Origin: JAGLTN01 sp035403325
GTDB lineage: Bacteria; Planctomycetota; Phycisphaerae; Sedimentisphaerales; Anaerobacaceae
NCBI GenBank assembly: GCA_964492365.1
Contig: CAZBKA010000001.1
Span: 1 to 59,891, forward strand
Length of the DNA stretch: 59,891 nucleotides
Reading direction: 5' to 3'
Below the pieces are notes generated by a model, which was not told where the DNA came from, did no database searches, and saw nothing but the letters and a program-made list of their open reading frames with translations. Position numbers and translations under genes: made by a program. This document shows positions 27,546 to 36,220 of the stretch, piece after piece (positions within the stretch are counted from its first letter, which is position 1; the number at the start of each line of letters is the position of its first letter).

Positions 27546-28289
27546 ATGTGTTTGAAGTTATTTAATTTTATCTTGCTTGCTGCTGTTGTTGTTCTGTCTG
27601 TTGGTATGACGGATGCGGGGCAGTGCTGCAAGAAGGCTAACGATTATGAGTATTTATGGGTTCCTTGTGAGCATGAAGGTTTGACGAATATCTTTAATGG
27701 TGAAGATTTCACTGGATGGAAAGAGCCTGAGTCCAAGGTTTGGAAAGTAGAAGATAGTTGTATAAGCTTTGCCGGGCCTATGGATAATGCACACAGGGAA
27801 GGCGGGTATATCTGGACTGAAAATCAGTATGGTGATTTTATTTTAGAGCTTGAGTTTAAGATTGACAAGGGCAGTAATAGCGGGATATTTTTCAGAACGG
27901 CAGATATTAATGATCCGGTTCAGAGCGGACTGGAAATACAGATCGAAGATTCTTATGGCAAGAAGGACAGCCGGTTAGAAAAATATGACTGCGGAGCCTT
28001 GTATGATTGTCATGCACCATTGAGGAACATGGAAAAAGAAGCTGGGCAATGGAACAAGGTTGTGCTTATTTGCAAGGAACAGAAGATATATGTTGCGATG
28101 AACGGGAAATGCGTTGTTAGTGCGGATGTTAATTTATGGTACGGCAAGGCAGGTTTTAATCCGGATGGGACGAAGAATAAATTTAAAAAAGATATTGCGT
28201 CCATGCCAAGGTATGGGCATATTGGTTTTCAGGATCATGGCTGTAAGGTTTGGTATCGTAATATCAAAATACGAGATTTGAACAAATAA
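27546..28289 (+). CDS. DUF1080 protein (3-keto-glycoside hydrolase family), exported
   Basis: A 247-residue protein with an N-terminal signal peptide (FILLAAVVVLSVG). The rest is a single DUF1080 jelly-roll: LTNIFNGEDFTGWKEP, FILELEFKIDKGSNSGIFFR, GLEIQIEDSYG and the C-terminal GHIGFQDHGCKVWYRNIKI. This family is named for 3-keto-disaccharide hydrolases, which split glycosides after C3 oxidation by Gfo/Idh enzymes; exactly such enzymes precede it. ATG at 27546; the frame is open 30 codons upstream inside the MFS gene. Confidence 0.88.
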   Translation: MCLKLFNFILLAAVVVLSVGMTDAGQCCKKANDYEYLWVPCEHEGLTNIFNGEDFTGWKEPESKVWKVEDSCISFAGPMDNAHREGGYIWTENQYGDFILELEFKIDKGSNSGIFFRTADINDPVQSGLEIQIEDSYGKKDSRLEKYDCGALYDCHAPLRNMEKEAGQWNKVVLICKEQKIYVAMNGKCVVSADVNLWYGKAGFNPDGTKNKFKKDIASMPRYGHIGFQDHGCKVWYRNIKIRDLNK

Positions 28290-28348
28290 CAGCATTTTTT
28301 ATTCAATGTTTGTTTATTTGAAGTGGTATATTTTGAACAAAGCCGTTC

Positions 28349-28378
28349 TTGACATGTATATACGTGAAATAGTATAAA
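28349..28378 (+). promoter_or_regulatory. Strong sigma-70-type promoter
   Basis: Perfect TTGACA, an 18-base spacer and TATAAA, about 80 bases before the next gene. It separates the DUF1080 operon from the cytochrome-containing gene run that starts at 28459. The leader contains an imperfect hairpin of GCAAAAA and TTTTTGC around 28396-28425. Confidence 0.7.
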
Positions 28379-28458
28379 TATTGAGTTATTTGACGCAAAA
28401 ATGCCAGTAACGGTGTTTTTGCACGAAAATGGTGAAATTTTAAATAGTTTGGAGATCC

Positions 28459-29811
28459 ATGGTGAACGCAATGAAGAAAGACAAAAATGAAAAAGGTATG
28501 AACAGAAGAACGTTTTTGCGTTCTACAGCAGCGGTTGGCGCAAGTCTGGTTTTTGCACCCAAGTCATTTGGAGTTGAGGGCGGAACAGAAGATCTGAATG
28601 TCGGTATAATTGGCTGTGGTGCTGAAGGGCAGGTTCTTGTTGATGCATGTATGAAGATTCCAGGGCTGCGTTTCAAGGCAGTTTGCGATATATGGGAAAA
28701 TATGAATCTCAAGCGAGTCTCCCGTATGCTTCAAGCATATAAGCATGAGAATAATGGTTATGTAGACTATAAAGAAATGCTTGAAAAAGAAAAGGATCTT
28801 GATGCTGTTATCGTTGCCACACCTGACTTCTGGCATGCAGATCATACTGTAGATTCACTTAAGGCAGGGCATCATGTTTATTGCGAAAAAGAGATGTCCA
28901 ATACTCTTGAGGGTGCTAAGAGAATGGTTGATGCTTCCAGGGAGACGGGTAAGCTTTTACAGATCGGTCACCAGAGAAGAAGTAATCCAAGATATATTCA
29001 CTGTTATGAAAAGCTTATTAAGGAGGCAGGGCTTCTCGGCAGGATAACAACAATCAATGGTCAATGGAACCGTTCGGCTAAACCTGATCTTGGTTATCCT
29101 GAAAAGTTGGCGATTGATCAGGCTACACTGGAAAAATATGGTTTTAAGAATATGCACCAGTTTATGAACTGGAGATGGTATAAGGGACTTGGCGGCGGGC
29201 CTATTGTAGATTTGGGTTCTCATCAGATAGATATTTTCAGTTGGTTCCTTGAGTGCAATCCTGTTTCTGTAATTGCCAGCGGCGGGACCGATTATTATGA
29301 TAAAGCAACACATGAATGGTATGATACTGTGATGGCGATATATGAGTATGATACTAAAGTTGGCAAGGTAAGAGCTTTTTATGAGACAATAACAACCAAC
29401 AGCAGCCAGGGGTATTTTGAAACATTTATGGGTGACAAGGGGACATTGCAGATATCAGAATCGAATGCGAGAGGCTCTGTTTATCGCGAACCAGATGCAC
29501 CAGAATGGGATCAGTGGGTTAAGGCCGGCATTATCAATGAACCTAAGAAAGTAGAAAAGCCTGTGACGGCAACTGCTCAGCTTGATGTTCGTGAGACACT
29601 AGCACCACCAGCATATGAGATAGCAGCTAAGATGGACAAGAAATATCATCAGCCTCATCTGGAGAATTTCTTTGATTCTATTCGCGGCAAAGCTAAACTT
29701 AATTGTCCTGGGGAGATTGGTTACGAGACGGCTGTTACCGTTTTAAAGGTTAACGAGGCTGTTGAGGCGGCAAAGAGACTGGAATTTAAGCCTGAAGAAT
29801 TTAAAATTTAA
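28459..29811 (+). CDS. Tat-exported Gfo/Idh/MocA-family oxidoreductase
   Basis: A 450-residue exported oxidoreductase. The twin-arginine signal is MNRRTFLRSTA (Arg16-Arg17). The Rossmann motif is VGIIGCGAEGQ, followed by ATPDFWHADH. EKP is changed to EKE (YCEKEMSNT), with the lysine kept. The substrate domain contains GGGPIVDLGSHQIDIFSW and differs from the group upstream, so it probably has another substrate. It is the first gene after a strong promoter and lies 14 bases before a multiheme cytochrome c gene, which suggests that electrons from its NADH, or from its product, feed a membrane chain. Confidence 0.9.
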   Translation: MVNAMKKDKNEKGMNRRTFLRSTAAVGASLVFAPKSFGVEGGTEDLNVGIIGCGAEGQVLVDACMKIPGLRFKAVCDIWENMNLKRVSRMLQAYKHENNGYVDYKEMLEKEKDLDAVIVATPDFWHADHTVDSLKAGHHVYCEKEMSNTLEGAKRMVDASRETGKLLQIGHQRRSNPRYIHCYEKLIKEAGLLGRITTINGQWNRSAKPDLGYPEKLAIDQATLEKYGFKNMHQFMNWRWYKGLGGGPIVDLGSHQIDIFSWFLECNPVSVIASGGTDYYDKATHEWYDTVMAIYEYDTKVGKVRAFYETITTNSSQGYFETFMGDKGTLQISESNARGSVYREPDAPEWDQWVKAGIINEPKKVEKPVTATAQLDVRETLAPPAYEIAAKMDKKYHQPHLENFFDSIRGKAKLNCPGEIGYETAVTVLKVNEAVEAAKRLEFKPEEFKI

Positions 29812-29825
29812 ATTTTGATCGAGAT

Positions 29826-31724
29826 ATGACTAAAAAAGAATTGTTCTATACAATGTGTGCGTGTCTGCTTTTCTTTGCAGTGGATTGCGTGGTAGAAGCT
29901 GAGACGGAAAGTAAGCTTCTTGGTGATCAATTTGACGGCAGCAGGGCCAGGGGGATTCATTTGATTCCGCTGTATGACAGCCAGGATCAGAAGATATCGC
30001 CTGATGATGATCCGGCAATGCCTTTTTCTACGAAAAAGACCTGTGCTAAATGTCACGACTATGAAAAAATAAGTAAAGGTTGGCATTTCAATGNNNNNNN
30101 NNNGATGGATCCGAATGCTGAGTCGGGCAAGGCAGGGCATCCATGGGTGTATGTTGATGTTCAGACTGCAACACAGATACCTATTTCATATCGTAACTGG
30201 CCTGGATTGTACCGTCCGGAGGAAGTTGGGATGACGACGTGGCAATTTATAAAAGAATTCGGAAGGCAGATGCCTGGCGGCGGAGCAGGGGAAGTTGACA
30301 GTGACAATCCTGCGGAGTCGATGCGAAGTTTTGTTTCAGGGAAACTTGAAATTAATTGCCTTGCATGTCATGAAGCTAACCGCGGTTATGACCAGGCAGA
30401 ATATGTCACGCAGTTGCGGAAAGAAAATTATATGTGGGCACCAGCGTCGGCTTGTACTTTTGCTGATGCGGCAGGTGCAGCTAATAAGATGCCGGATACT
30501 TATGATCCAACGATGCCGGGAGTAATTGATGATCCTAAGCTTGTTCCGCCTTCAATAGAGTATAAGAGCTGGGCGTTTGACAGTAATAAAAGGGGTAATT
30601 TCGACATTGTAAAAAATATACCGTCTGAGAAATGTTTCTTTTGTCATTCGTCAGCCAATATGGAAATGAACAGCCTGCAGGAAGGTCTTAGTGGTAAGGA
30701 TGTGCATTTGGCGGCTGGGCTTGGGTGTGTTGATTGTCATCGTAATGGACTGGACCATAAAATTACACGTGGTGATGAGTTCGGCAGTGAAAAATCTAAT
30801 GATGCTTTGGCAGCGACAGCTTCGTGTAAGGGATGTCATCTAGGTAAACAGGACAGCGTGGTTCCATCTGCCGGACGTTTAGGTGCACCGAAGCCTACTC
30901 ATGCGGGTATTCCGGTTGTTCATTTTGAGAAGCTTTCGTGTACGGCTTGTCATAGCGGTATTTGGCCTGGGAAGGAAACTTTGCTGGTTAAGACATCGAT
31001 GGGACATGCATTGGGAACGCTTGGTTCCAGAAAGAATTCGGATGCGTTGCCTCATATTGTGACAGGAGTATTTGCTGAGAATTCTGATGGCAAGATCGGG
31101 CCTCATAATGTTGTATGGCCCGCTTTTTGGGGACAGATTAGTGGGGGCAAGGTTCGGCCTTTGAATCTGGATATTGTTAAAGGTATTGTGATTGATATTA
31201 TTAAGGCTGATGTGCCATCGAGAGTTGCGCTGACATGGCCTGAGATGACAGAAGAAAAAATTACCAGTGCCCTTATTGCGTTGAAAGGTAGTGCAGAGGG
31301 CGGGGCTGTTTATATTGCAAGCGGAAAGATGTATAGTCTTGATGGTGAGGATAAGCTGGTAGTTGGTGACAATGTTGCATCTGAGCCTTATAAGTGGTCG
31401 ATTGCTCATGATGTCAGACCTGCGGGGCAATCTTTAGGTGCTCGAAGTTGCGGCGATTGCCATAGTGTTGATCAGGCGTTTTCATTTGGTTCTGTTGCGA
31501 TTGACGGACCGGTGAAAAATGCTCAGACGGCATTTAAAGACATGATGGAATTTCAGGATGTTAACCATCTTTATATGAAGTTGTTTGCGATGTCATTTGT
31601 TTTTAGACCAATAATGAAGACGGTTGTGCTTTTGTCATGTGCTGTTGTTGCGTTTGTTCTGCTTTTCTTTGCCTTGAGAGCATTGAAATGTGTTGTCAGG
31701 ACGATGGCAGAAGATGATAAATAA
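29826..31724 (+). CDS. Membrane-anchored multiheme cytochrome c (contains assembly gap)
   Basis: About 632 residues, with an N-terminal signal peptide and one C-terminal membrane helix (TVVLLSCAVVAFVLLFFALRA). Seven heme-attachment sites are visible: CAKCH, CLACH, CFFCH, CVDCH, CKGCH, CTACH and CGDCH. Ten N at 30094-30103 interrupt the gene shortly after the first site, so length and heme number are minimum values; the frame continues on both sides. It is likely a periplasmic electron carrier working with the cytochrome b encoded 31 bases downstream. No catalytic signature of nitrite, hydroxylamine or tetrathionate enzymes was recognised. Confidence 0.88.
   Translation: MTKKELFYTMCACLLFFAVDCVVEAETESKLLGDQFDGSRARGIHLIPLYDSQDQKISPDDDPAMPFSTKKTCAKCHDYEKISKGWHFNXXXXMDPNAESGKAGHPWVYVDVQTATQIPISYRNWPGLYRPEEVGMTTWQFIKEFGRQMPGGGAGEVDSDNPAESMRSFVSGKLEINCLACHEANRGYDQAEYVTQLRKENYMWAPASACTFADAAGAANKMPDTYDPTMPGVIDDPKLVPPSIEYKSWAFDSNKRGNFDIVKNIPSEKCFFCHSSANMEMNSLQEGLSGKDVHLAAGLGCVDCHRNGLDHKITRGDEFGSEKSNDALAATASCKGCHLGKQDSVVPSAGRLGAPKPTHAGIPVVHFEKLSCTACHSGIWPGKETLLVKTSMGHALGTLGSRKNSDALPHIVTGVFAENSDGKIGPHNVVWPAFWGQISGGKVRPLNLDIVKGIVIDIIKADVPSRVALTWPEMTEEKITSALIALKGSAEGGAVYIASGKMYSLDGEDKLVVGDNVASEPYKWSIAHDVRPAGQSLGARSCGDCHSVDQAFSFGSVAIDGPVKNAQTAFKDMMEFQDVNHLYMKLFAMSFVFRPIMKTVVLLSCAVVAFVLLFFALRALKCVVRTMAEDDK
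30094..30103. other. Assembly gap (10 N)
   Basis: Ten undetermined bases inside the cytochrome c gene. The same reading frame holds on both sides, but a 10-N run may be a placeholder for a gap of unknown size. Confidence 0.99.
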
Positions 31725-31755
31725 ATTACAAATTTAATTCGGGTTTTCGAATAAT

Positions 31756-32439
31756 ATGTTTAAAATTATTTCCATAGCATCTTTTTTAATTACGTTAGCG
31801 GCAATTGGATTGCATTGCTTAATCTTTCATCCGAAATTTGATGAATTATTTGGGCCTAAACGGTTGTGCAGGTGGCTTGATATTTTCCGGATACCGGTAT
31901 TGATTATTACGGTTTGTTTGCCTGAGCAGAGCAGTAGTTTGTGGGGTGTTGTTAAGAAGCTGCTTTATTTGTTTGTTATGTTTTGTGTGTTGGTGCTGGT
32001 TGTAACTGGATTTTGGCAGCCTTTGCTTTATGGTAAATCATTGAGTGGTTATTTGATAATGATTCATTCTACTTTTGCACCGATATTTATTGTATGTTTT
32101 GCAATACTTGCGTTGGGCTGGTCGAAGCAGAACAGCTTTAACAGGTATGATTGTCCATGGCTTATGAGATTTTTGCAGAGGGTTGTTAAGCTTGGCATTT
32201 ATGTTGAAAAGACTGAGAAAGAGGGGTTTTTGCCGGTTCGCAAGATTAGCTTCTGGGTTTTGATGTTTCTGGCTTTGGTGGTTGCGATGTCTATGGTTTC
32301 AAGTATGTTCAGAATATTCGGGACGGATATGCAGCATTTTCTGATGAATCTGCATCGTTACAGTGCGTTGACGTTTGTTCTTGTTGCGATGGTGCATACC
32401 TATACAACTGCTTTAGCTAAGGCGAGGCAGGAGATTTAA
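31756..32439 (+). CDS. Membrane cytochrome b (b561/hydrogenase-type), quinone-linked
   Basis: A 227-residue membrane protein with four or five helices. Histidines placed in helices are His20, His104 (MIHSTFAP), His200 (NLHRYSA) and His214 (VHTYTT), a layout able to bind two b hemes as in cytochrome b561 and FdnI/HyaC-type subunits. It is encoded just after a multiheme cytochrome c, a pairing typical of complexes that move electrons between periplasmic cytochromes and the quinone pool. No enzyme subunit besides the exported Gfo/Idh protein is encoded nearby. Family assignment is by topology and histidines, not by a strong motif. Confidence 0.7.
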   Translation: MFKIISIASFLITLAAIGLHCLIFHPKFDELFGPKRLCRWLDIFRIPVLIITVCLPEQSSSLWGVVKKLLYLFVMFCVLVLVVTGFWQPLLYGKSLSGYLIMIHSTFAPIFIVCFAILALGWSKQNSFNRYDCPWLMRFLQRVVKLGIYVEKTEKEGFLPVRKISFWVLMFLALVVAMSMVSSMFRIFGTDMQHFLMNLHRYSALTFVLVAMVHTYTTALAKARQEI

Positions 32440-32513
32440 TTTGCGATTTCAGATCGGCTTCTGGCAAGGAGAAGTCAGATGCAAATGCTAATTTTTTTTT
32501 AAGGACGGTAATT

Positions 32514-33704
32514 ATGGAAATGGAATACAATATCCTGACTCAGATCGTTGCTTTGATGTGTGTTTTTGGTCTTGGAATGAGCTTTGCACTTTTGGGTTCC
32601 ATCGGCGTTAAGCTGATGCCGAGACTGAAGATTGACCAGAGTAAATTCGGTACGATGATTTCGGCATTTATGTTTACGTGTTTGCTGGCTTCACTTATGA
32701 TGGGTGTTATTGTTGATAAGGTTGGTTACAAGCCAGTAGCGGTTTTTGGTTTTATTGCGACAGCTGCTTGTATTTTTATTTTAGCTTACGGCAAAACTTT
32801 TGGAAGTTGCCTGATACCTTGTCTTTTGCTTGGCTTTGGAGCGATGGCACTTAATACGGCAGGCAATACACTGATACCTAAGATTTTGTATGAGGGAAAA
32901 AATGCTGCTGGTGCGAGTAACCTTGGAAATGTGTTTTTCGGCTTAGGACTTTTTGTAACACCATTGGCAGTGAGTTATCTTTTCAGGAAGGTAAAATATG
33001 AATTTGCAGTTGGTACATTGGGTGTTATTGTTCTAATACCAGTAATTTTTGCTCTGATTGCAGATTTTCCAGATATACCGGCAGGGTTTGAAATCGGCAG
33101 CGCATTTGCGTTATTGCTTGAACCGGTGGTTCTTGTAGCGGCGTTTGCATTATTTTGTTATATGAGTCTTGAATCATCATTTTGCAACTGGCTTGCTCCC
33201 TATGGTAAAGAAGTTTTCAGTAAAGATTTTCCTTCTTTAGATGTATCAATAGTTGATTCCAGGTCACAACAGATGCTTTCAGTGTTTGCTGTCGCTATGA
33301 TGGCAGGGCGGTTGGTAACGAGCCAGATAAGTATGATAACTAGTCATGGCAGTTGGTTTATAGCAGGTGCAGCGATATTGTCAGCATTAGTTATCCTTGC
33401 AATGGTTAAAGGTGGTGCTATATGGACCTCTGCCTTGGCGGTATGTGCAGGTTTTCTTTTTGCTCCATGTTTTCCAACGGTAGTTGGTGTTATGTATGCT
33501 AAGCATCCGGAAAACTTTGGCAGTGTTTTTGGAATAATCTTTGCGATTGGTCTTTTGGGTGGTGTTTTTGTTCCTAAGACAATTGGCAAGCTTGCAAAGG
33601 GGTCTTCAATTCAAAAAAGTCTCAAACTTTTGATTCCTGCCTGCATATTGTTAGTTGTGCTAGCGTTAATTCTTGGTAAGATGAAAGCTGTTGCAGCAGG
33701 ATAG
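32514..33704 (+). CDS. MFS transporter
   Basis: A 396-residue carrier with about 12 helices. The loop GVIVDKVGYKPVAVFG between helices 2 and 3 is the MFS signature, and a second half-domain repeats the pattern. Its closest general resemblance is to the sugar-type FucP/NanT-like branch, but the substrate cannot be read. It has AAGGA before the ATG and follows the cytochrome b gene after 74 bases, so it is probably in the same operon and may import the oxidised product. Confidence 0.8.
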   Translation: MEMEYNILTQIVALMCVFGLGMSFALLGSIGVKLMPRLKIDQSKFGTMISAFMFTCLLASLMMGVIVDKVGYKPVAVFGFIATAACIFILAYGKTFGSCLIPCLLLGFGAMALNTAGNTLIPKILYEGKNAAGASNLGNVFFGLGLFVTPLAVSYLFRKVKYEFAVGTLGVIVLIPVIFALIADFPDIPAGFEIGSAFALLLEPVVLVAAFALFCYMSLESSFCNWLAPYGKEVFSKDFPSLDVSIVDSRSQQMLSVFAVAMMAGRLVTSQISMITSHGSWFIAGAAILSALVILAMVKGGAIWTSALAVCAGFLFAPCFPTVVGVMYAKHPENFGSVFGIIFAIGLLGGVFVPKTIGKLAKGSSIQKSLKLLIPACILLVVLALILGKMKAVAAG

Positions 33705-33786
33705 ATTGGTTTGTTTTAGTTATGTTGGTATGGAATTAGTTTAAATAATTATAGAGTAAATGTTTAAAGAATTGAGGTAAAAAGAA

Positions 33787-34616
33787 ATGTCAAAAAAATA
33801 TTGTTTTGCGGTTAAGGCAACATTAGTTGCAATGCTGGTTTTGAGTTTGTTTATCTGTTCCTGTAAGAAAAGTGGGGAAAGCAAAGAATCCACAAAGACA
33901 GTACCAGCAAAAGAGGTTACTGCTCCTGTAGCTCCGGTAGCACCTGCGGCCCCTGNNNNNNNNNNNNNNNNNNNNNNNNNNNNNNNNNNNNNNNNNNNNN
34001 NNNNNNNNNNNNNNNNNNNNNNNNNNNNNNNNNNNNNNNNNNNNNNNNNNNNNNNATGTTTGTTGGTACGCCACAGGATATATCTGTGCCGAACCTTGAG
34101 AAGCCTACCGGTAAGGCAAGAGATCCTTTCTTGGCACCGGCTGGCGTTACTAATGTCGCATTGAATAAGCCAATCACAAGTACTGACGAAGAACCTATCA
34201 TCGGTGAGATCGAGATGATAACAGATGGTGACAAGGATGGTGCTGACGGCAGTTATGTTGAGCTTGGACCCTTTTTACAGCATGTTACTATTGACCTTGG
34301 AGTTGAGTGCGAGATTTATGCTATCGTAGTCTGGCATTTTCATAAACAGGCGAGAGTTTATTATGATGTTGTTGTTCAGCTTGGTGATGATGCTGACTTT
34401 ATTAACAATGTTCGGACAGTTTTCAACAATGACCATGATAACAGTTCAGGGTTGGGTATCGGCAAGGATATGCATTATGTCGAAACTAATGAAGGCAAGC
34501 TTATTGATGTTAAGGGACAAAAGGGACGCTTTGTTCGTTTGTACAGCAATGGTAATACCGGCAATGAATTGAACCACTATATTGAGGTTGCAGTTTACGG
34601 TAAGCCTGTAAAATGA
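33787..34616 (+). CDS. Discoidin-like lipoprotein (interrupted by assembly gap)
   Basis: The first part (33787-33955) encodes a lipoprotein signal ending in LFICSCKK and an Ala/Pro-rich linker of the repeated type APVAPVAPAAP. Then come 100 N. The second part (34056-34616, 186 residues) is a beta-rich domain with NVALNKPITSTD, DGADGSYVELG, HVTIDLG and FVRLYSNG, typical of F5/8 type C (discoidin-like) carbohydrate-binding modules. The two parts are in different frames across exactly 100 N, so the true gap length is not 100. One gene is the simplest reading. Its stop overlaps the next start (ATGA). Confidence 0.7.
33956..34055. other. Assembly gap (100 N)
   Basis: A run of exactly 100 N just after an Ala/Pro repeat. 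Repetition of the linker is a likely cause of failed assembly. True length unknown. Confidence 0.99.
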
Positions 34617-36211
34617 AACTATTGAAAAAATGTTGCGTAGCTTTACTGCTCGCAACAATTATTGCATTGACGCTGCGTGGGTTCGGACTCACGCAGCGTC
34701 CGATGCATACAGATGAGGCTGTTCATGCGATAAAGTTTATAGATTTGCTTGAACATGGCCAATATCGTTATGACCCCATTGAGTATCATGGGCCTGCTTT
34801 GAATTATTTCACACTTGCTGCAGCCTGGTTTGAAGGTGCAAAAACGTCTTTAGAAATCGATGAATATACGCTCAGGGTGGTTCCTGTTGTATTTGGGGTG
34901 TTGATTGTATTGTTGTTTTTTTTGTTTTACGACGGGTTGGGGAGCAAGGCCTTGGTGTTCGGGGCGTTCTTAACAGCGATTAGTCCGGCATTTGTTTTTT
35001 ACAGCAGATATTATATTCAAGAAATTCTATTGGTTTTTTTTACGTTTGCTTTTATTGCGGGTGTGTGGCGGTATTGGCAGAGCAGGAAAATCAAATGGGT
35101 TATTGCATCTGGTGTTTCTGCGGGGTTAATGCATGCTACCAAAGAGACTTGTGTAATTGCCTTTGGTGCGATCTTTATTTCTGCTTTGATAGTGTTTTTT
35201 CTAAGTAGAAAAGATAGACAATTTTTGGATTCATTTAAGAAAATATCAACGGAGCATATTGTAGTTGGGATTTTGTCGGCTGGTTTTATTTCCGCGTTAT
35301 TTTATTCATCATTTTTTACGAATATGTCCGGTGTGGTTGATTCTTTTTTAACTTATAAAAGTTATCTGACCAAGGCGGGGGAAAACAAATTTCATATTCA
35401 CAATTGGTATTATTATCTTGAGAGGCTTGTGTATTTTAAATCGGGTGATGGGCCTATCTGGAGTGAGGGATTTATTGTCGTATTAGCGGTTGTTGGTTTT
35501 GTTCTTGCGGCAGCTAAAAAAGTTCCGACTGGAGTTAACGTTTTCTTAGCTAGGTTTGTTGCTTTTTATACGCTTATTATGGTAGTTGTTTATTCCGCAG
35601 TCGCTTATAAGACGCCTTGGTGCTGCCTTGGTTTTCTGCATGGGATGATAATTCTAGCTGGGATAGCAATGCAGGCGATAGTTGAGGTGGGCAAGAGCAG
35701 GGTTGTTCGTGGTTTTGTATGGGTTGTGTGCATAGCGGGATTGGGTCATTTGGCTTTTCAGAGTTATCTTGGGTGCTATAAATATGACAGCAACCCGGTG
35801 AATCCATATGTTTATGCTCATACGAGCAAAGATATTTTCAAGATGGTGGATAAGGTTAAACAGGCAGCTTTATTGAGTGGGTACGGGGACAATTTGGCTG
35901 TTGATGTTGTTTGCAGCAATTCGGATTACTGGCCTTTGCCTTGGTATTTGAGACAGTTTAAGAATGTTGCCTGGGAAAGCGAAATGAATTTCAGCAGGGA
36001 GGCTGAGCCTGTAATAATAATATCGCCTGATTTACAAAACGATCTTATGAAAAAGTTATATGAAATGCCTGAGCCTGGTAAGAAAAATATGTACCTTTAT
36101 CTTTTTGAACCAAATTGTGAGCTTAGAGCTAATGTAAATCTGCTTGGGTTCATATCTAAGGACCTGCATGATATAATTGGGCAGAATGAAGCTGGCGGCA
36201 AAAATCAATAG
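34613..36211 (+). CDS. GT39-like membrane glycosyltransferase (TIGR03663/Agl23 type)
   Basis: A 532-residue protein with about ten membrane helices. The first external loop holds the GT-C acidic motif in RPMHTDEAVHA, followed by YDPIEYHGPALNYF, the mark of the TIGR03663 group (named after archaeal Agl23). YYIQEILLVFF and HATKETC are further group motifs. Members use polyprenyl-phosphate sugars to glycosylate exported proteins or lipids. A GT2 enzyme that could make such a donor is encoded at 37186-37917. Translation is coupled to the lipoprotein gene by a four-base overlap. Confidence 0.82.
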   Translation: MKLLKKCCVALLLATIIALTLRGFGLTQRPMHTDEAVHAIKFIDLLEHGQYRYDPIEYHGPALNYFTLAAAWFEGAKTSLEIDEYTLRVVPVVFGVLIVLLFFLFYDGLGSKALVFGAFLTAISPAFVFYSRYYIQEILLVFFTFAFIAGVWRYWQSRKIKWVIASGVSAGLMHATKETCVIAFGAIFISALIVFFLSRKDRQFLDSFKKISTEHIVVGILSAGFISALFYSSFFTNMSGVVDSFLTYKSYLTKAGENKFHIHNWYYYLERLVYFKSGDGPIWSEGFIVVLAVVGFVLAAAKKVPTGVNVFLARFVAFYTLIMVVVYSAVAYKTPWCCLGFLHGMIILAGIAMQAIVEVGKSRVVRGFVWVVCIAGLGHLAFQSYLGCYKYDSNPVNPYVYAHTSKDIFKMVDKVKQAALLSGYGDNLAVDVVCSNSDYWPLPWYLRQFKNVAWESEMNFSREAEPVIIISPDLQNDLMKKLYEMPEPGKKNMYLYLFEPNCELRANVNLLGFISKDLHDIIGQNEAGGKNQ

Positions 36212-36220
36212 AGTATTGAG

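Noticed and set aside
30094..30103. Frameshift in the cytochrome c gene
   Set aside because: The frame continues across the 10 N, and heme motifs lie on both sides in the same frame.
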